From the NCBI GenBank assembly GCA_030432015.1, contig JAUIHJ010000319.1, positions 1-8,947 of the forward strand: DNA of 8,947 nucleotides, read 5' to 3'. This stretch comes from a bacterium (GTDB lineage: Bacteria > Planctomycetota > Planctomycetia > Pirellulales > Pirellulaceae). Position numbers and translations under genes: made by a program. Within the stretch, counting starts at the first letter, position 1; each line of letters starts with the position of its first letter. Below the pieces are notes generated by a model. That model ran no database searches. It was not told the DNA's origin and was given only the letters and a program-made list of their open reading frames with translations. Of this stretch, positions 1 to 7,255 are shown piece after piece.

Positions 1-236
1 ATCTACAGCGCATCCCCGAGATCTGCCGCGATGCTAGCGATCCATGTCTTGGCTCCGGCCAGACAGGCTGGTGGGAGACCTGAAACGGTTGTCGGGCGAC
101 GCATGGCATCACCACTTGGGGCTGTCCAATTAGCGCAGCCCGCAATGACCATCGGCAATTTCCGCACGTCCGGCACAAGCTATCCAACCCGGAGCATTGT
201 CGAAACCGGCGCGTGCGGTTGGGTGGTGCGGATTGT

Positions 237-254
237 GCCGGTTAGGTAACCGGC
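237..254. other. 18-bp near-perfect palindrome (dyad)
   Basis: The arms gccggtta (237-244) and taaccggc (247-254) are perfect reverse complements around a central gg. As RNA this would make a stem of at least 7 bp with a tight loop. As DNA it could be a protein-binding dyad. It lies about 90 bases past the stop of the gene ending at 345. No T-rich tract follows on either strand, so it is not a standard intrinsic terminator. Its function is unknown. Confidence 0.4.
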
Positions 255-302
255 CAAATCCATCGCCTCAATCGTCGGCGAAATCCGGCAGATACCGGGC
301 GC

Positions 303-324
303 CGCGGCGCTACGCTGCGCCGCG
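303..324 (-). terminator. GC stem-loop downstream of the gene at 345-833 (possible terminator)
   Basis: The arms cgcggcgc (303-310) and gcgccgcg (317-324) are exact reverse complements with a 6-base loop. This gives an 8-bp all-GC hairpin about 20 bases after the TGA stop of the minus-strand gene. The left arm also lies inside a perfect 12-bp palindrome (299-310). Position and stability fit a transcript-end structure. The U-tract of a rho-independent terminator is missing, so it may only protect the 3' end or be incidental in GC-rich DNA. Confidence 0.3.
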
Positions 325-344
325 ACGCAACGAGCCGGGTTGCT

Positions 345-833
345 TCATCGCCCGGCGCGGTCACGCGTGCGGTCGCTTTCGCGGGCCGCTTGCTGGGCTC
401 GGAGGGACTCCAGGTAGAGTTCGTCGATCCGTTGGACGAATTTTTTTGGCTCCGCGGCGATCTTCTCAGTGCAGGGCGGGCAACAAACATAGACGATCTG
501 CCCATCGACGACGGTCCACTTCGGGTTCGCCGGCAACTCCTTCTTCATGATCGGGCAGATGCGCTGCGCCTTGGCGAAATTCGCGTGAATCGTCGCCCAA
601 TGTTGTGGATTAACCTGTTTTCCTTTCAGGCATCCTTGGCAGCAAACGAACAGGGTTTCCTCGCCAATCTTCACCTTCAGCGGCGCGCCGTGCGCACCCA
701 GCTTCTGGCCAGAGACCGGACAAACGGCTTGTACGGCAATGTGTATTTGATCGTGTTGCAAGGGCTCCTGTGACAACGCGACGGAACTGCAACTCAAGGC
801 GACCATCACGACTGCAAATGCAACGAACTTCAT
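345..833 (-). CDS. Exported protein with two CP...CCxxC (TRASH/YHS-like) metal-binding domains
   Basis: The product is 162 residues with an N-terminal hydrophobic signal (residues 1-21), so it is probably exported to the periplasm. An ALSC stretch at residues 12-15 leaves a lipoprotein signal possible. Two similar domains follow. The first has C38-P, then C64-C65-x2-C68. The second has C93-P, then C117-C118-x2-C121. The spacing C-x(23-25)-C-x3-C resembles TRASH/YHS metal-binding domains, with one extra adjacent cysteine. The C-terminal tail (about 135-162) is charged and probably helical. The start is well supported by an AAAAGGAG ribosome binding site 7 bases upstream. The gene lies 89 bases after the cusA stop on the same strand, so it probably belongs to the efflux operon. 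It may be a periplasmic Cu/Ag binder or chaperone in place of CusF; that role is inferred. No catalytic motif is visible. Confidence 0.85.
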   Translation of the reverse strand: MKFVAFAVVMVALSCSSVALSQEPLQHDQIHIAVQAVCPVSGQKLGAHGAPLKVKIGEETLFVCCQGCLKGKQVNPQHWATIHANFAKAQRICPIMKKELPANPKWTVVDGQIVYVCCPPCTEKIAAEPKKFVQRIDELYLESLRAQQAARESDRTRDRAGR

Positions 834-840
834 TTCTCAA

Positions 841-848
841 CTCCTTTT
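841..848 (-). promoter_or_regulatory. Strong ribosome binding site of the two-domain cysteine protein
   Basis: On the minus strand this reads AAAAGGAG, a near-ideal Shine-Dalgarno sequence, with 7 bases before the ATG at 833-831. It fixes the start of the gene. It also suggests efficient translation independent of the preceding cusA gene. Confidence 0.8.
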
Positions 849-922
849 GAGAAGGGTCATAGAACAGGACAACTTCGACTTTTCATAGGTTGGTCGCTCG
901 ATCTGACGGCAGGTCTGCTTCC

Positions 923-3900
923 TTACGCGGCCATCGAACTCGAACGATTCGCGGGGCTCGCTTCGTCGTTCCGTGTCATTTTCAGCAATTCGTCACCTAA
1001 ACCGATTCGCAACTTCAGCTCCAGGTAGGCACAGTAGACGGTCGGTACGACGAACGTCGTGAACGGTTCGACCAGCATTCCGCCGAACACGGGCAAGGCC
1101 ATCGCGCGCGCCACGTCCGCGCCGCGTCCGGTGGAGAGGAGGACCGGCACCAGGGCCGCCATGGTTGTCACGGTCGTCATCACGCACGGGCGAATCCGCT
1201 TCAAGCCGGCTTGGTAGATTTCGTCGCGGAGATCCGCAACATTGTCGATTGGCCGGCGCTTCAATCGTGCATGAATGTAGCTGGCCATCACGATGCCATC
1301 ATCGGCAGCCAGACCGGCCAAGGCGATGAAACCGACCCACACCGCCGTGTTCAACTCGACGCCCATCACCGCGATGGCGATCATACCCCCGGCCGCCGCG
1401 ATCGGGATTCCGGAAAAGACGACCAACGAGATCGGCAAATTCCGGAAGTGCAAATAATGCAGCAGAAGGTTGATCAAGAAGACGCTCGGCAAGATCCAGA
1501 GCAGACGCTGGTTGGCTTCGATTTGATTCTGAAACGAACCGACTGGTTGTAACTCGAAATTCCCCTCCGGAAAAACCAGTTGGCGGTTCTCGCGTGCTGC
1601 GCGAAGCGATGCCATGACGGACGCGACCGTTTCGAGGTCGCCTGCTGCCCCCGACGGCGCGAACATGACATGGGCGACCAGCCGCGAGTCTTCGCTATTA
1701 ATCATCCCTGGCCCCCACGTCGTGGAAACCGCGGCCAATCGCTCGAGCGGTACGACTTCCGAGGAATTGGTTACCACCGGTACCTGGTGCAATTCGCCGA
1801 TCCGCTCGCGGACATCACGGTTAAAGCGAATTTGGATTGGATATCGCTCGCGCCCTTCCACGGTGGTCGTCACGTCCAATCCCCCCAAGCCGGCCGCGAC
1901 GATCTGATTGACCAACATCGTGTTCATCCCGTAGCGCGCTGATTCCTCACGATCGACCTCGAATTCATAGTACGGTTTCCCCATCACAATGTCGGGGTTG
2001 ACGGTTCCTGAGTTGACGAGCGGGTTCGCCTTGAGATTCTCCGCCACCGCCAACGAGGCCTGGGACAATCCTTCGAGACTGTCTCCGTAAATGCGCACCG
2101 CCATTGAGGCCTTGATGCCCGCCTGCAACATGACAATCCGGCCCTCGATCGGCTGCAGCGGCGACGCGGGCGTCACCCCGGGCAGCGTCGCGACAGCATT
2201 GATCTCGTCCCAGATCTTCCGTTCCGTTATTCCTTCGCGCCACTGGTCGCGAGGCTTGAGCATGACGTACGTTTCCACCATCGCGGCGGGAGCCGGGTCA
2301 AGCGCCGAATCCGCACGGCCGATTTTGCCCATCACGTTTTCGACTTCGGGAATCTGCTTGATCAGCACGTCTTGCGATTGCAGGACCTCCATCGCCTGAC
2401 TGAAGCTCGCTGCCGGATAAAGGCTGGGCATATAAAACCACGATCCTTCATCCAAGGCGATCCAGTCGTCCGACTTCAGGCCGGTCAAGGCGTGTTTGGC
2501 CGTGACATAACCGGGGACTTCATTCAAATCCGCGCCCAGCATCGCGACCACCTTTTCGACCGGGCGGAGTACGGTCGGCAGTCCGATCCAAGCGCCCAGT
2601 CCCAGAAAGAAGATCGCGATCGGAAACGACAGCATCAGCATCTTGTGCTGCAGCGCCATTCGGAGTCGCCCCGCGTACAAATACCGCACGAGGCGGCTGG
2701 CCGGATTCTCTTCCATCGACCGAAGTTTTTCCCGCGTCATCCACCATCCACACAAGAACCCGACGACCGCAGCGACCACGGTGACCTGCACTGAACTGAG
2801 GACCGTCCAGGACTCGAGGTGATCGCGCCATACGAACTGGCACAAGACAGCCGCGATGATCGCCATCGCGAATCCCACGACGCAGCCCGCCCAGCGCGGC
2901 AGGCGCGCGCTGCGCAGAAAGACGCGGGCCAGCATCGGAACCACGGTGATCGCGACGATCAGGCTGGCGGCCAAGGCAAATGTCTTTGTCCAAGCCAGCG
3001 GTGCAAACAACTTGTAATCACGGCCGGTCAAGAAGAACACGGGCAGGAAGCTGACAATCGTGGTGCTGACAGCGGTCATCACGGCCGGCACAACCTCGGC
3101 TGCGGACTCGCGAATCACGTCAAGGCGGCGGGACGCTCCGCCAGGAGAGCCGGCTTGCTCCCAATCGGCGAGACCGCCGTAGATATTCTCCAGCACGATG
3201 ATCCCCATATCCACCATCGTGCCAATCGCGATGGCGATTCCCGCCAGCGACATAATGTTCGCGTCGACGTGCAAGAGCTTCATGGCGGCGAACGCCATCA
3301 ATACGGCCATCGGTAGCGTGATCGCAATCACAATGCTGGCGCGCACATGGAGCAGGAAGAGCACAACGACCACGATGGTGATGATCGTTTCCTGACCGAG
3401 CGCCTCGGTCAGCGTGGCCACGGTCTCGTCGATCAGCAGCGTGCGGTCGTAAACACCGTGAATCTCGATCCCGTCAAGCTCCGGCTCCAGCGCCGCGATC
3501 TTCGCCTTGACGCGTTCGATCACATCACGCGGATTCTCGCCGTAACGCATGACAACGACGCCCCCCACCGCTTCCTGGCCGTTGAAGTCCAGCGCGCCGC
3601 GACGAAATGCCGGACCAACCTGCACCTGTGCTAAATCGCGCACGCGAAGCGGAATTCCCTCGCGCGTTCGGACAACCGTATTCTTGATCTGATCGACGGT
3701 TTCCTGCTCGGTCTTTCCGGAGCCGATGAAACCTTTGCCACGAACGATGAATTCCATGCCACCGTTCTCGACGGTCTTGGCGCCGACATCGATATTTGAG
3801 GCTTTCACCGCATCAATGATGTTGCTCAACGGGACGCTATGGTAGCGCAGCTTGTCGGGATCGACTTCGACCTGATACTGCTTCTCGTAACCGCCGACTG

Positions 3901-4432
3901 ACGCCACTTCAGCGACGCCGTCCACCGATTGCAACGCGAACTTAATGAAAAAATCCTGCTTCGATCGCAGCTCGGCCAGGTCCATTCCCAGCGGCGGTTG
4001 GAGCACGTAGTAGTAGATCTGGCCGAGCGCCGTGGCGTCGGGGGCGAGCGTCGGTGTGACGCCGTCGGGAAGCGATCCGGAGACCGTAGTGAGCTGCTCG
4101 GCGACCCGCGACCGCGCCCAGTAGAAGTCAATGCTGTCGGCAAAGGTCACCTGGACAAAACTGAAGCCAAACATGCTCTTGCCACGCACGCTCTTCGCGC
4201 CAGGAACGGCCTGCAACGCAACCGAGAGCGGGTAGGTGATCTGGTCTTCCATATCTTTTGGCGACCGTCCCGACCACTCTGTCAACACAATCACCTGGTT
4301 TTCGCCGACGTTCGGGATCGCGTCGAGTGGCACTCGTTGCATGGCGTACCAGCCGGCCCCAATCAACACGACGGACGCAGTCAGAACGACCAGTCGTTCG
4401 CGGATGCAGAAATCGAGAATCGCCCTGATCAT
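923..4432 (-). CDS. cusA: CusA-type heavy-metal efflux RND permease (Cu+/Ag+)
   Basis: This is the inner-membrane proton-driven pump of a tripartite CusCBA-type system, which exports Cu(I)/Ag(I) from the periplasm or cytoplasm. The product is 1169 residues against 1047 in E. coli CusA. The N-terminus (TM1, then a VPLDAIPNVGENQV stretch) is typical of HME-RND pumps. TM4 carries the proton-relay Asp as GTMVDMG (D408; E. coli D405). The Cu/Ag site is conserved: M668 (in YMP), M718 and E720 (in DPAPAAMVE), and M768 (in GRIVML), matching E. coli M573, M623, E625 and M672. TM10 reads GLAADDGIVM, with D1044 where E. coli has E939. Residues about 515-535 and 547-565 are two extra hydrophobic segments between TM6 and TM7, and the periplasmic stretch 623-660 is also expanded. 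The start codon overlaps the cusB stop (ATGA), so the two genes are translationally coupled. The frame is intact. Family assignment is firm; Cu/Ag specificity is inferred from the conserved residues. Confidence 0.96.
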   Translation of the reverse strand: MIRAILDFCIRERLVVLTASVVLIGAGWYAMQRVPLDAIPNVGENQVIVLTEWSGRSPKDMEDQITYPLSVALQAVPGAKSVRGKSMFGFSFVQVTFADSIDFYWARSRVAEQLTTVSGSLPDGVTPTLAPDATALGQIYYYVLQPPLGMDLAELRSKQDFFIKFALQSVDGVAEVASVGGYEKQYQVEVDPDKLRYHSVPLSNIIDAVKASNIDVGAKTVENGGMEFIVRGKGFIGSGKTEQETVDQIKNTVVRTREGIPLRVRDLAQVQVGPAFRRGALDFNGQEAVGGVVVMRYGENPRDVIERVKAKIAALEPELDGIEIHGVYDRTLLIDETVATLTEALGQETIITIVVVVLFLLHVRASIVIAITLPMAVLMAFAAMKLLHVDANIMSLAGIAIAIGTMVDMGIIVLENIYGGLADWEQAGSPGGASRRLDVIRESAAEVVPAVMTAVSTTIVSFLPVFFLTGRDYKLFAPLAWTKTFALAASLIVAITVVPMLARVFLRSARLPRWAGCVVGFAMAIIAAVLCQFVWRDHLESWTVLSSVQVTVVAAVVGFLCGWWMTREKLRSMEENPASRLVRYLYAGRLRMALQHKMLMLSFPIAIFFLGLGAWIGLPTVLRPVEKVVAMLGADLNEVPGYVTAKHALTGLKSDDWIALDEGSWFYMPSLYPAASFSQAMEVLQSQDVLIKQIPEVENVMGKIGRADSALDPAPAAMVETYVMLKPRDQWREGITERKIWDEINAVATLPGVTPASPLQPIEGRIVMLQAGIKASMAVRIYGDSLEGLSQASLAVAENLKANPLVNSGTVNPDIVMGKPYYEFEVDREESARYGMNTMLVNQIVAAGLGGLDVTTTVEGRERYPIQIRFNRDVRERIGELHQVPVVTNSSEVVPLERLAAVSTTWGPGMINSEDSRLVAHVMFAPSGAAGDLETVASVMASLRAARENRQLVFPEGNFELQPVGSFQNQIEANQRLLWILPSVFLINLLLHYLHFRNLPISLVVFSGIPIAAAGGMIAIAVMGVELNTAVWVGFIALAGLAADDGIVMASYIHARLKRRPIDNVADLRDEIYQAGLKRIRPCVMTTVTTMAALVPVLLSTGRGADVARAMALPVFGGMLVEPFTTFVVPTVYCAYLELKLRIGLGDELLKMTRNDEASPANRSSSMAA
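4429..4432 (-). other. ATGA stop/start overlap coupling cusB to cusA
   Basis: On the minus strand the four bases read ATGA. ATG (4432-4430) starts cusA and TGA (4431-4429) ends cusB. This arrangement usually means translational coupling and one transcript, which fits two subunits of the same complex. Confidence 0.9.
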
Positions 4433-6435
4433 CGCACTGCCTCGTCATTCAATTCTGCGACGCGTTTCGCGGCTGGCCTGAGAACGTTTCCGCGGTGCGG
4501 TGCCGCCTGTATGGCGTCGGCCTGCAAAGGCTCGATCATCTGAGGTACACCGATGGGTGGAAGATCCATGGCTGGCGGCATCGGCGTGTGGTCGTGTGCC
4601 GATTCCTCCGCCGATGCCTCAAGTTGTCGCGTAGCCAACCTCGCCAAGTACTTGTCTGGCTCTCGCAACAGAGGTTCGCGGCAGCCTTCGCAACAGATGA
4701 AAACGGCCTCTCCGTTGACATCCACCTTCTGCGGAGTGCCCATCGAACCGAGTGGTAATTCTGCGACCGGACAAATCCCCTGCCGCTCCGCGAGAACGCG
4801 ATCCTCGCCGGACAACGTCACCAACTCCGCGATGTTCGCGGTCGACATCTCGGGTGTAACCATCGAATCCAACCTGGTGGGGTCGATCAAGGAAGGATTG
4901 CCGGCGAGTTGCATCTGCGAGTCGATGAGAAAATTGCCTCGCGTCGCCACCTGTTCGCCTAGCTTCACGCCGCTGCGAATCACGATCTGGTCACCGCGTC
5001 CAGGCCCGAGCACCACCCGGCGAATCTCAAATCGACCTGGCTCGGTTTCCACATAGAGTACGCTGTTGTTGCCTGCCATCAGGACCGCGTCGCGATCTAC
5101 GGCGAGGACCTCCCTGCCAACCCCCGGTTGGTCGGCAAAACCAAACTGCGCCGTTGGTACGAGTTCGACTCCACTGATCGGGCAATCACCAGCCATCTCG
5201 GCAATGACGTGCGGGTGTCGCGGACTGATCCATTTACCGGCCAACTCGGCGTCGTAAACGAGTGCCTGGTGCGAATCAGCCAAGGGCACGTTAATCGTGG
5301 CTTTCGCATAGTCTCCCACTCGCAGCAGGCCATCATCGTTTGGTATCACCACGCGAACGCCAACGGTCCGTGTTTTGGGATCGACGTGCGGGTCAATGAA
5401 CGCGACGCGACCTGTGAATTCCTGGCCACGCAGCGACTGGATTTCGGCGATGACTTTCTGACCGTAGCGGATCGTCATGGCATCTTCGGGAAACAGGCGA
5501 AGCATTAACCAGACGGTCGAGAGATCGGCAAGTTGGTAGATGGTGTCCCCTTCCTTGACATACTCGCCTTCAACGGCCCTCTTGTGGATCACGGTTCCGC
5601 TGATCGGTGCGCACAGGTGCATTCGACTGTTCGCCACGCCGGCCTCTTCAAGCTGCTCGATCTGCGGATTGGTCATGCCCAACTCAAGCAGTCGCTGGCG
5701 CGCGGCGGCATACAAGTCCTGATTGGACTCGACAACGCGAGCAAACGTGGATGCTTGGCTCTCGTCGCGAGACTTCCTGGCCAATAACAGCTCGACCTGC
5801 CCTGAAAAAAGGCGCGGCGAATAAACGAGTGCCAGATGGTCCCCCTTGGTCACGACGACCCCCGTGTAATCGGCGTACAGTCGCTCGAGTCGTCCATCAA
5901 CATATGCGGAGATTGTTTTCAAACTTCCTTCGTCGTAGCTCAGTTCGCCGATCGCACGAATGGTGCGTGTCGTTTGGATCGAGGTCACGGCGACGGTCTG
6001 GATATTGGCAATGCGGCGCGACGCGGAATCGATGTGGACGGCACGCGCGTCTGTGTTGGTGCGATCCGCGGTCGCCGCTACAAGCTCCATCGCACAGACG
6101 GGGCAGCGTCCCGGTTCGGCTTGTGGCGGTGTGCACATCATCGGGCAGATGTATCGCGCGTCGACAACTTCGGACGCCTGGTGAGTCTGCCCGCCGCCCG
6201 CTGCAATTAGACCGCATCGCTGCGCGACCCCCAGGCCGACGATCACAAGCGCGCCGCAGACTGCCAGCAACACCGGTTGTACAAGCAGCTTGATCCACCA
6301 GCGACGTGTTTCCCTTCGCAGTTGATTGTGAACTGCCGGCGTTTTCAACTGCCGGTTAGGAGCCGTCGCCGGCACTACTTCCGCCGCTGGTGGACCGCCG
6401 TCCCTGGGACGTCCGGCTGGAATGGAATCGCTCAT
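4429..6435 (-). CDS. cusB: CusB-type efflux adaptor (membrane fusion protein) with extra metal-binding domains
   Basis: This is the periplasmic adaptor that would link the CusA pump to an outer-membrane channel. I choose the ATG at 6435 (668 residues; MSDSIPAG...) because GAGG lies 5 bases upstream. A GTG at 6501 in the same frame would add 22 residues but has no visible ribosome binding site. Domains in order: a membrane anchor at about 47-72; a heavy-metal-binding domain at 95-119 (YICPMM...CPVCAMEL; C97, C111, C114); the adaptor hairpin, lipoyl-like and beta-barrel region at about 135-390; a degenerate second heavy-metal-binding motif at 402-428 that keeps only C418 and H407/H409; a membrane-proximal domain at about 440-525; a TRASH/YHS-like domain at 554-600 (C555-P, C581-C582-x2-C585); and a Met/His/Pro-rich tail at 610-636. 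E. coli CusB is about 407 residues, so this protein is much enlarged by metal-binding modules. It overlaps cusA by 4 bases. The adaptor assignment is firm; how the extra domains act is inferred. Confidence 0.93.
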   Translation of the reverse strand: MSDSIPAGRPRDGGPPAAEVVPATAPNRQLKTPAVHNQLRRETRRWWIKLLVQPVLLAVCGALVIVGLGVAQRCGLIAAGGGQTHQASEVVDARYICPMMCTPPQAEPGRCPVCAMELVAATADRTNTDARAVHIDSASRRIANIQTVAVTSIQTTRTIRAIGELSYDEGSLKTISAYVDGRLERLYADYTGVVVTKGDHLALVYSPRLFSGQVELLLARKSRDESQASTFARVVESNQDLYAAARQRLLELGMTNPQIEQLEEAGVANSRMHLCAPISGTVIHKRAVEGEYVKEGDTIYQLADLSTVWLMLRLFPEDAMTIRYGQKVIAEIQSLRGQEFTGRVAFIDPHVDPKTRTVGVRVVIPNDDGLLRVGDYAKATINVPLADSHQALVYDAELAGKWISPRHPHVIAEMAGDCPISGVELVPTAQFGFADQPGVGREVLAVDRDAVLMAGNNSVLYVETEPGRFEIRRVVLGPGRGDQIVIRSGVKLGEQVATRGNFLIDSQMQLAGNPSLIDPTRLDSMVTPEMSTANIAELVTLSGEDRVLAERQGICPVAELPLGSMGTPQKVDVNGEAVFICCEGCREPLLREPDKYLARLATRQLEASAEESAHDHTPMPPAMDLPPIGVPQMIEPLQADAIQAAPHRGNVLRPAAKRVAELNDEAVR

Positions 6436-6440
6436 GCTGA

Positions 6441-6444
6441 CCTC
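6441..6444 (-). promoter_or_regulatory. Ribosome binding site deciding the cusB start
   Basis: GAGG on the minus strand lies 5 bases before the ATG at 6435-6433. It favours this ATG over the in-frame GTG at 6501-6499, which has no comparable site. Confidence 0.55.
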
Positions 6445-6487
6445 GCCGCGGTTGATGTCGTGGCGGCATTGAAAGTAAAGGAAAATG

Positions 6488-6501
6488 GTGAACCGATTCA
6501 C
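6488..6501. promoter_or_regulatory. 14-bp dyad upstream of cusB (possible operator)
   Basis: The sequence gtgaaccgattcac has 12 of 14 symmetrical bases: 5-bp arms gtgaa/ttcac around a 4-base centre. It lies 53 bases upstream of the chosen cusB start, where a repressor or activator could bind. Dyads of this length arise by chance and I match it to no known metal-regulator box. Confidence 0.2.
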
Positions 6502-6573
6502 GCAGGCGACCGGCGCCCAGCTTTAACCATGCGAGATTCGAAGGTCCTCGCTAAATGGCCGAGCGCGATTCAG

Positions 6574-6608
6574 CAGCGCAAACCCTGTCAGCGCACACCC
6601 CGTCAGCG
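6574..6608. repeat. Imperfect 15-bp tandem repeat in the cusB upstream region
   Basis: Two adjacent units, cagcgcaaaccctgt (6574-6588) and cagcgcacaccccgt (6589-6603), agree at 13 of 15 bases. A further partial cagcg follows (6604-6608). The block sits in the 277-base gap between the lipoprotein gene and cusB, 139 bases or more upstream of the cusB start. It could be a pair of binding sites or a slipped-strand duplication. Confidence 0.65.
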
Positions 6609-6712
6609 GGACGACCACTTTTTTCGCCGACAGGCGGTTTTTGCGCAGTTGAATCGAACGGGCGGCGAAAAACGAGCCGGTTCCGGATGGTCGCCGAATT
6701 GCACTCGGTCAT

Positions 6713-7093
6713 TTAGTCCTGTGGCAACTTCGCCAGAAACTTGCCCGGCTCAGCCATTAATGCATCCGTACAACCATCACAGCAGACAAAGACGTCGCGG
6801 CCTTCTACGGTTAACTTGATCGGCGCGGCCATCGATCCGAGTGGTTCGCCACTGACTGGACACGTCTGTTGTTTTTCCGCAGCCGCTCGATCCTCGGCCG
6901 AAAGCGAAGCCAAGGCCTTCTCGATGGCGGCCTCGCCACCATGATCTTCAGACGCGTGATCGTGCCCGGAGTGGTCTTCGTGAGTGGCTGTCGGCTGTGA
7001 GGTGGATGGTGTCGGATTCGTCCCGCCGCAGCCCAGGGCGAACAAGATAAATCCTACGCATCCAAGCAGAGTGTAATGAGCTCGATTTGACAT
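6713..7093 (-). CDS. Small putative lipoprotein with His-rich linker and one CP...CCxxC domain
   Basis: The product is 126 residues. The start at 7093 is chosen because GAAGG lies 7 bases upstream and the protein then begins with a signal sequence. The frame stays open further upstream, but those 70 codons look non-coding. Residues 6-22 are hydrophobic and end in FALGC, a somewhat non-canonical lipobox that would put a lipid on C22. A linker (38-52) is rich in His, Asp and Glu (HEDHSGHDH). Residues 78-126 form a TRASH/YHS-like domain: C78-P-V-S-G, then C104-C105-x2-C108. This domain closely resembles the CusB C-terminal domain (shared LGSM, P.K, VF.CC.GC, P.K.LA.L). The gene lies 277 bases upstream of cusB on the same strand. 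It is probably a membrane-tethered periplasmic metal binder, perhaps feeding or buffering the pump. That role is inferred from context and residues. Confidence 0.85.
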   Translation of the reverse strand: MSNRAHYTLLGCVGFILFALGCGGTNPTPSTSQPTATHEDHSGHDHASEDHGGEAAIEKALASLSAEDRAAAEKQQTCPVSGEPLGSMAAPIKLTVEGRDVFVCCDGCTDALMAEPGKFLAKLPQD

Positions 7094-7100
7094 CGTATTT

Positions 7101-7105
7101 CCTTC
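7101..7105 (-). promoter_or_regulatory. Ribosome binding site deciding the lipoprotein start
   Basis: GAAGG on the minus strand, 7 bases before the ATG at 7093-7091. It supports this internal ATG over the longer open frame that reaches 7303. Confidence 0.6.
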
Positions 7106-7255
7106 AGGGTTCAGGTGTGAAACGACCGACGATGCTGCATCGTCGACCTTCGCTTGCCAGCGGCAACGTGGACCGCTCGCATGACGACCATAGAAATTCA
7201 ACCACGTGGGCTCTGTGGGTAGAGCATCGCACCACAAATGGAATGGATCCGGCAC

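Larger units (their letters stand above)
1..344. other. Region without a supportable gene
   Basis: No reading frame here has both a convincing start and recognisable protein character. Short open frames exist on both strands, the longest clean minus-strand one being about 49 codons (3-152). None has a family motif, a signal peptide or a good ribosome binding site. The right part (237-324) contains two GC-rich dyads just downstream of the minus-strand gene at 345-833. Together they suggest a 3' flanking or transcript-end region. I see no tRNA, transposase remnant or CRISPR-like repeat. Confidence 0.6.

Noticed and set aside
3..152. Minus-strand open frame of about 49 codons at the left edge
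   Set aside because: No motif, no clear ribosome binding site and a length expected by chance in GC-rich DNA.
923..4432. Zn/Co/Ni (CzcA-type) specificity for the RND pump
   Set aside because: The Cu/Ag methionines and Glu of CusA are conserved, and TM10 has the AA-acidic-xG form of CusA-type pumps, so Cu/Ag is the better reading.
6436..6501. GTG start at 6501 for CusB
   Set aside because: It adds 22 residues with no ribosome binding site in front, while the ATG at 6435 has GAGG 5 bases upstream.
6620..6645. T-rich flanked short inverted repeat (cgcc-gaca-ggcg) resembling a terminator
   Set aside because: The stem is only 4 bp, and in the direction of the minus-strand genes it is followed by A residues, not U. 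A plus-strand transcript to terminate is not evident.
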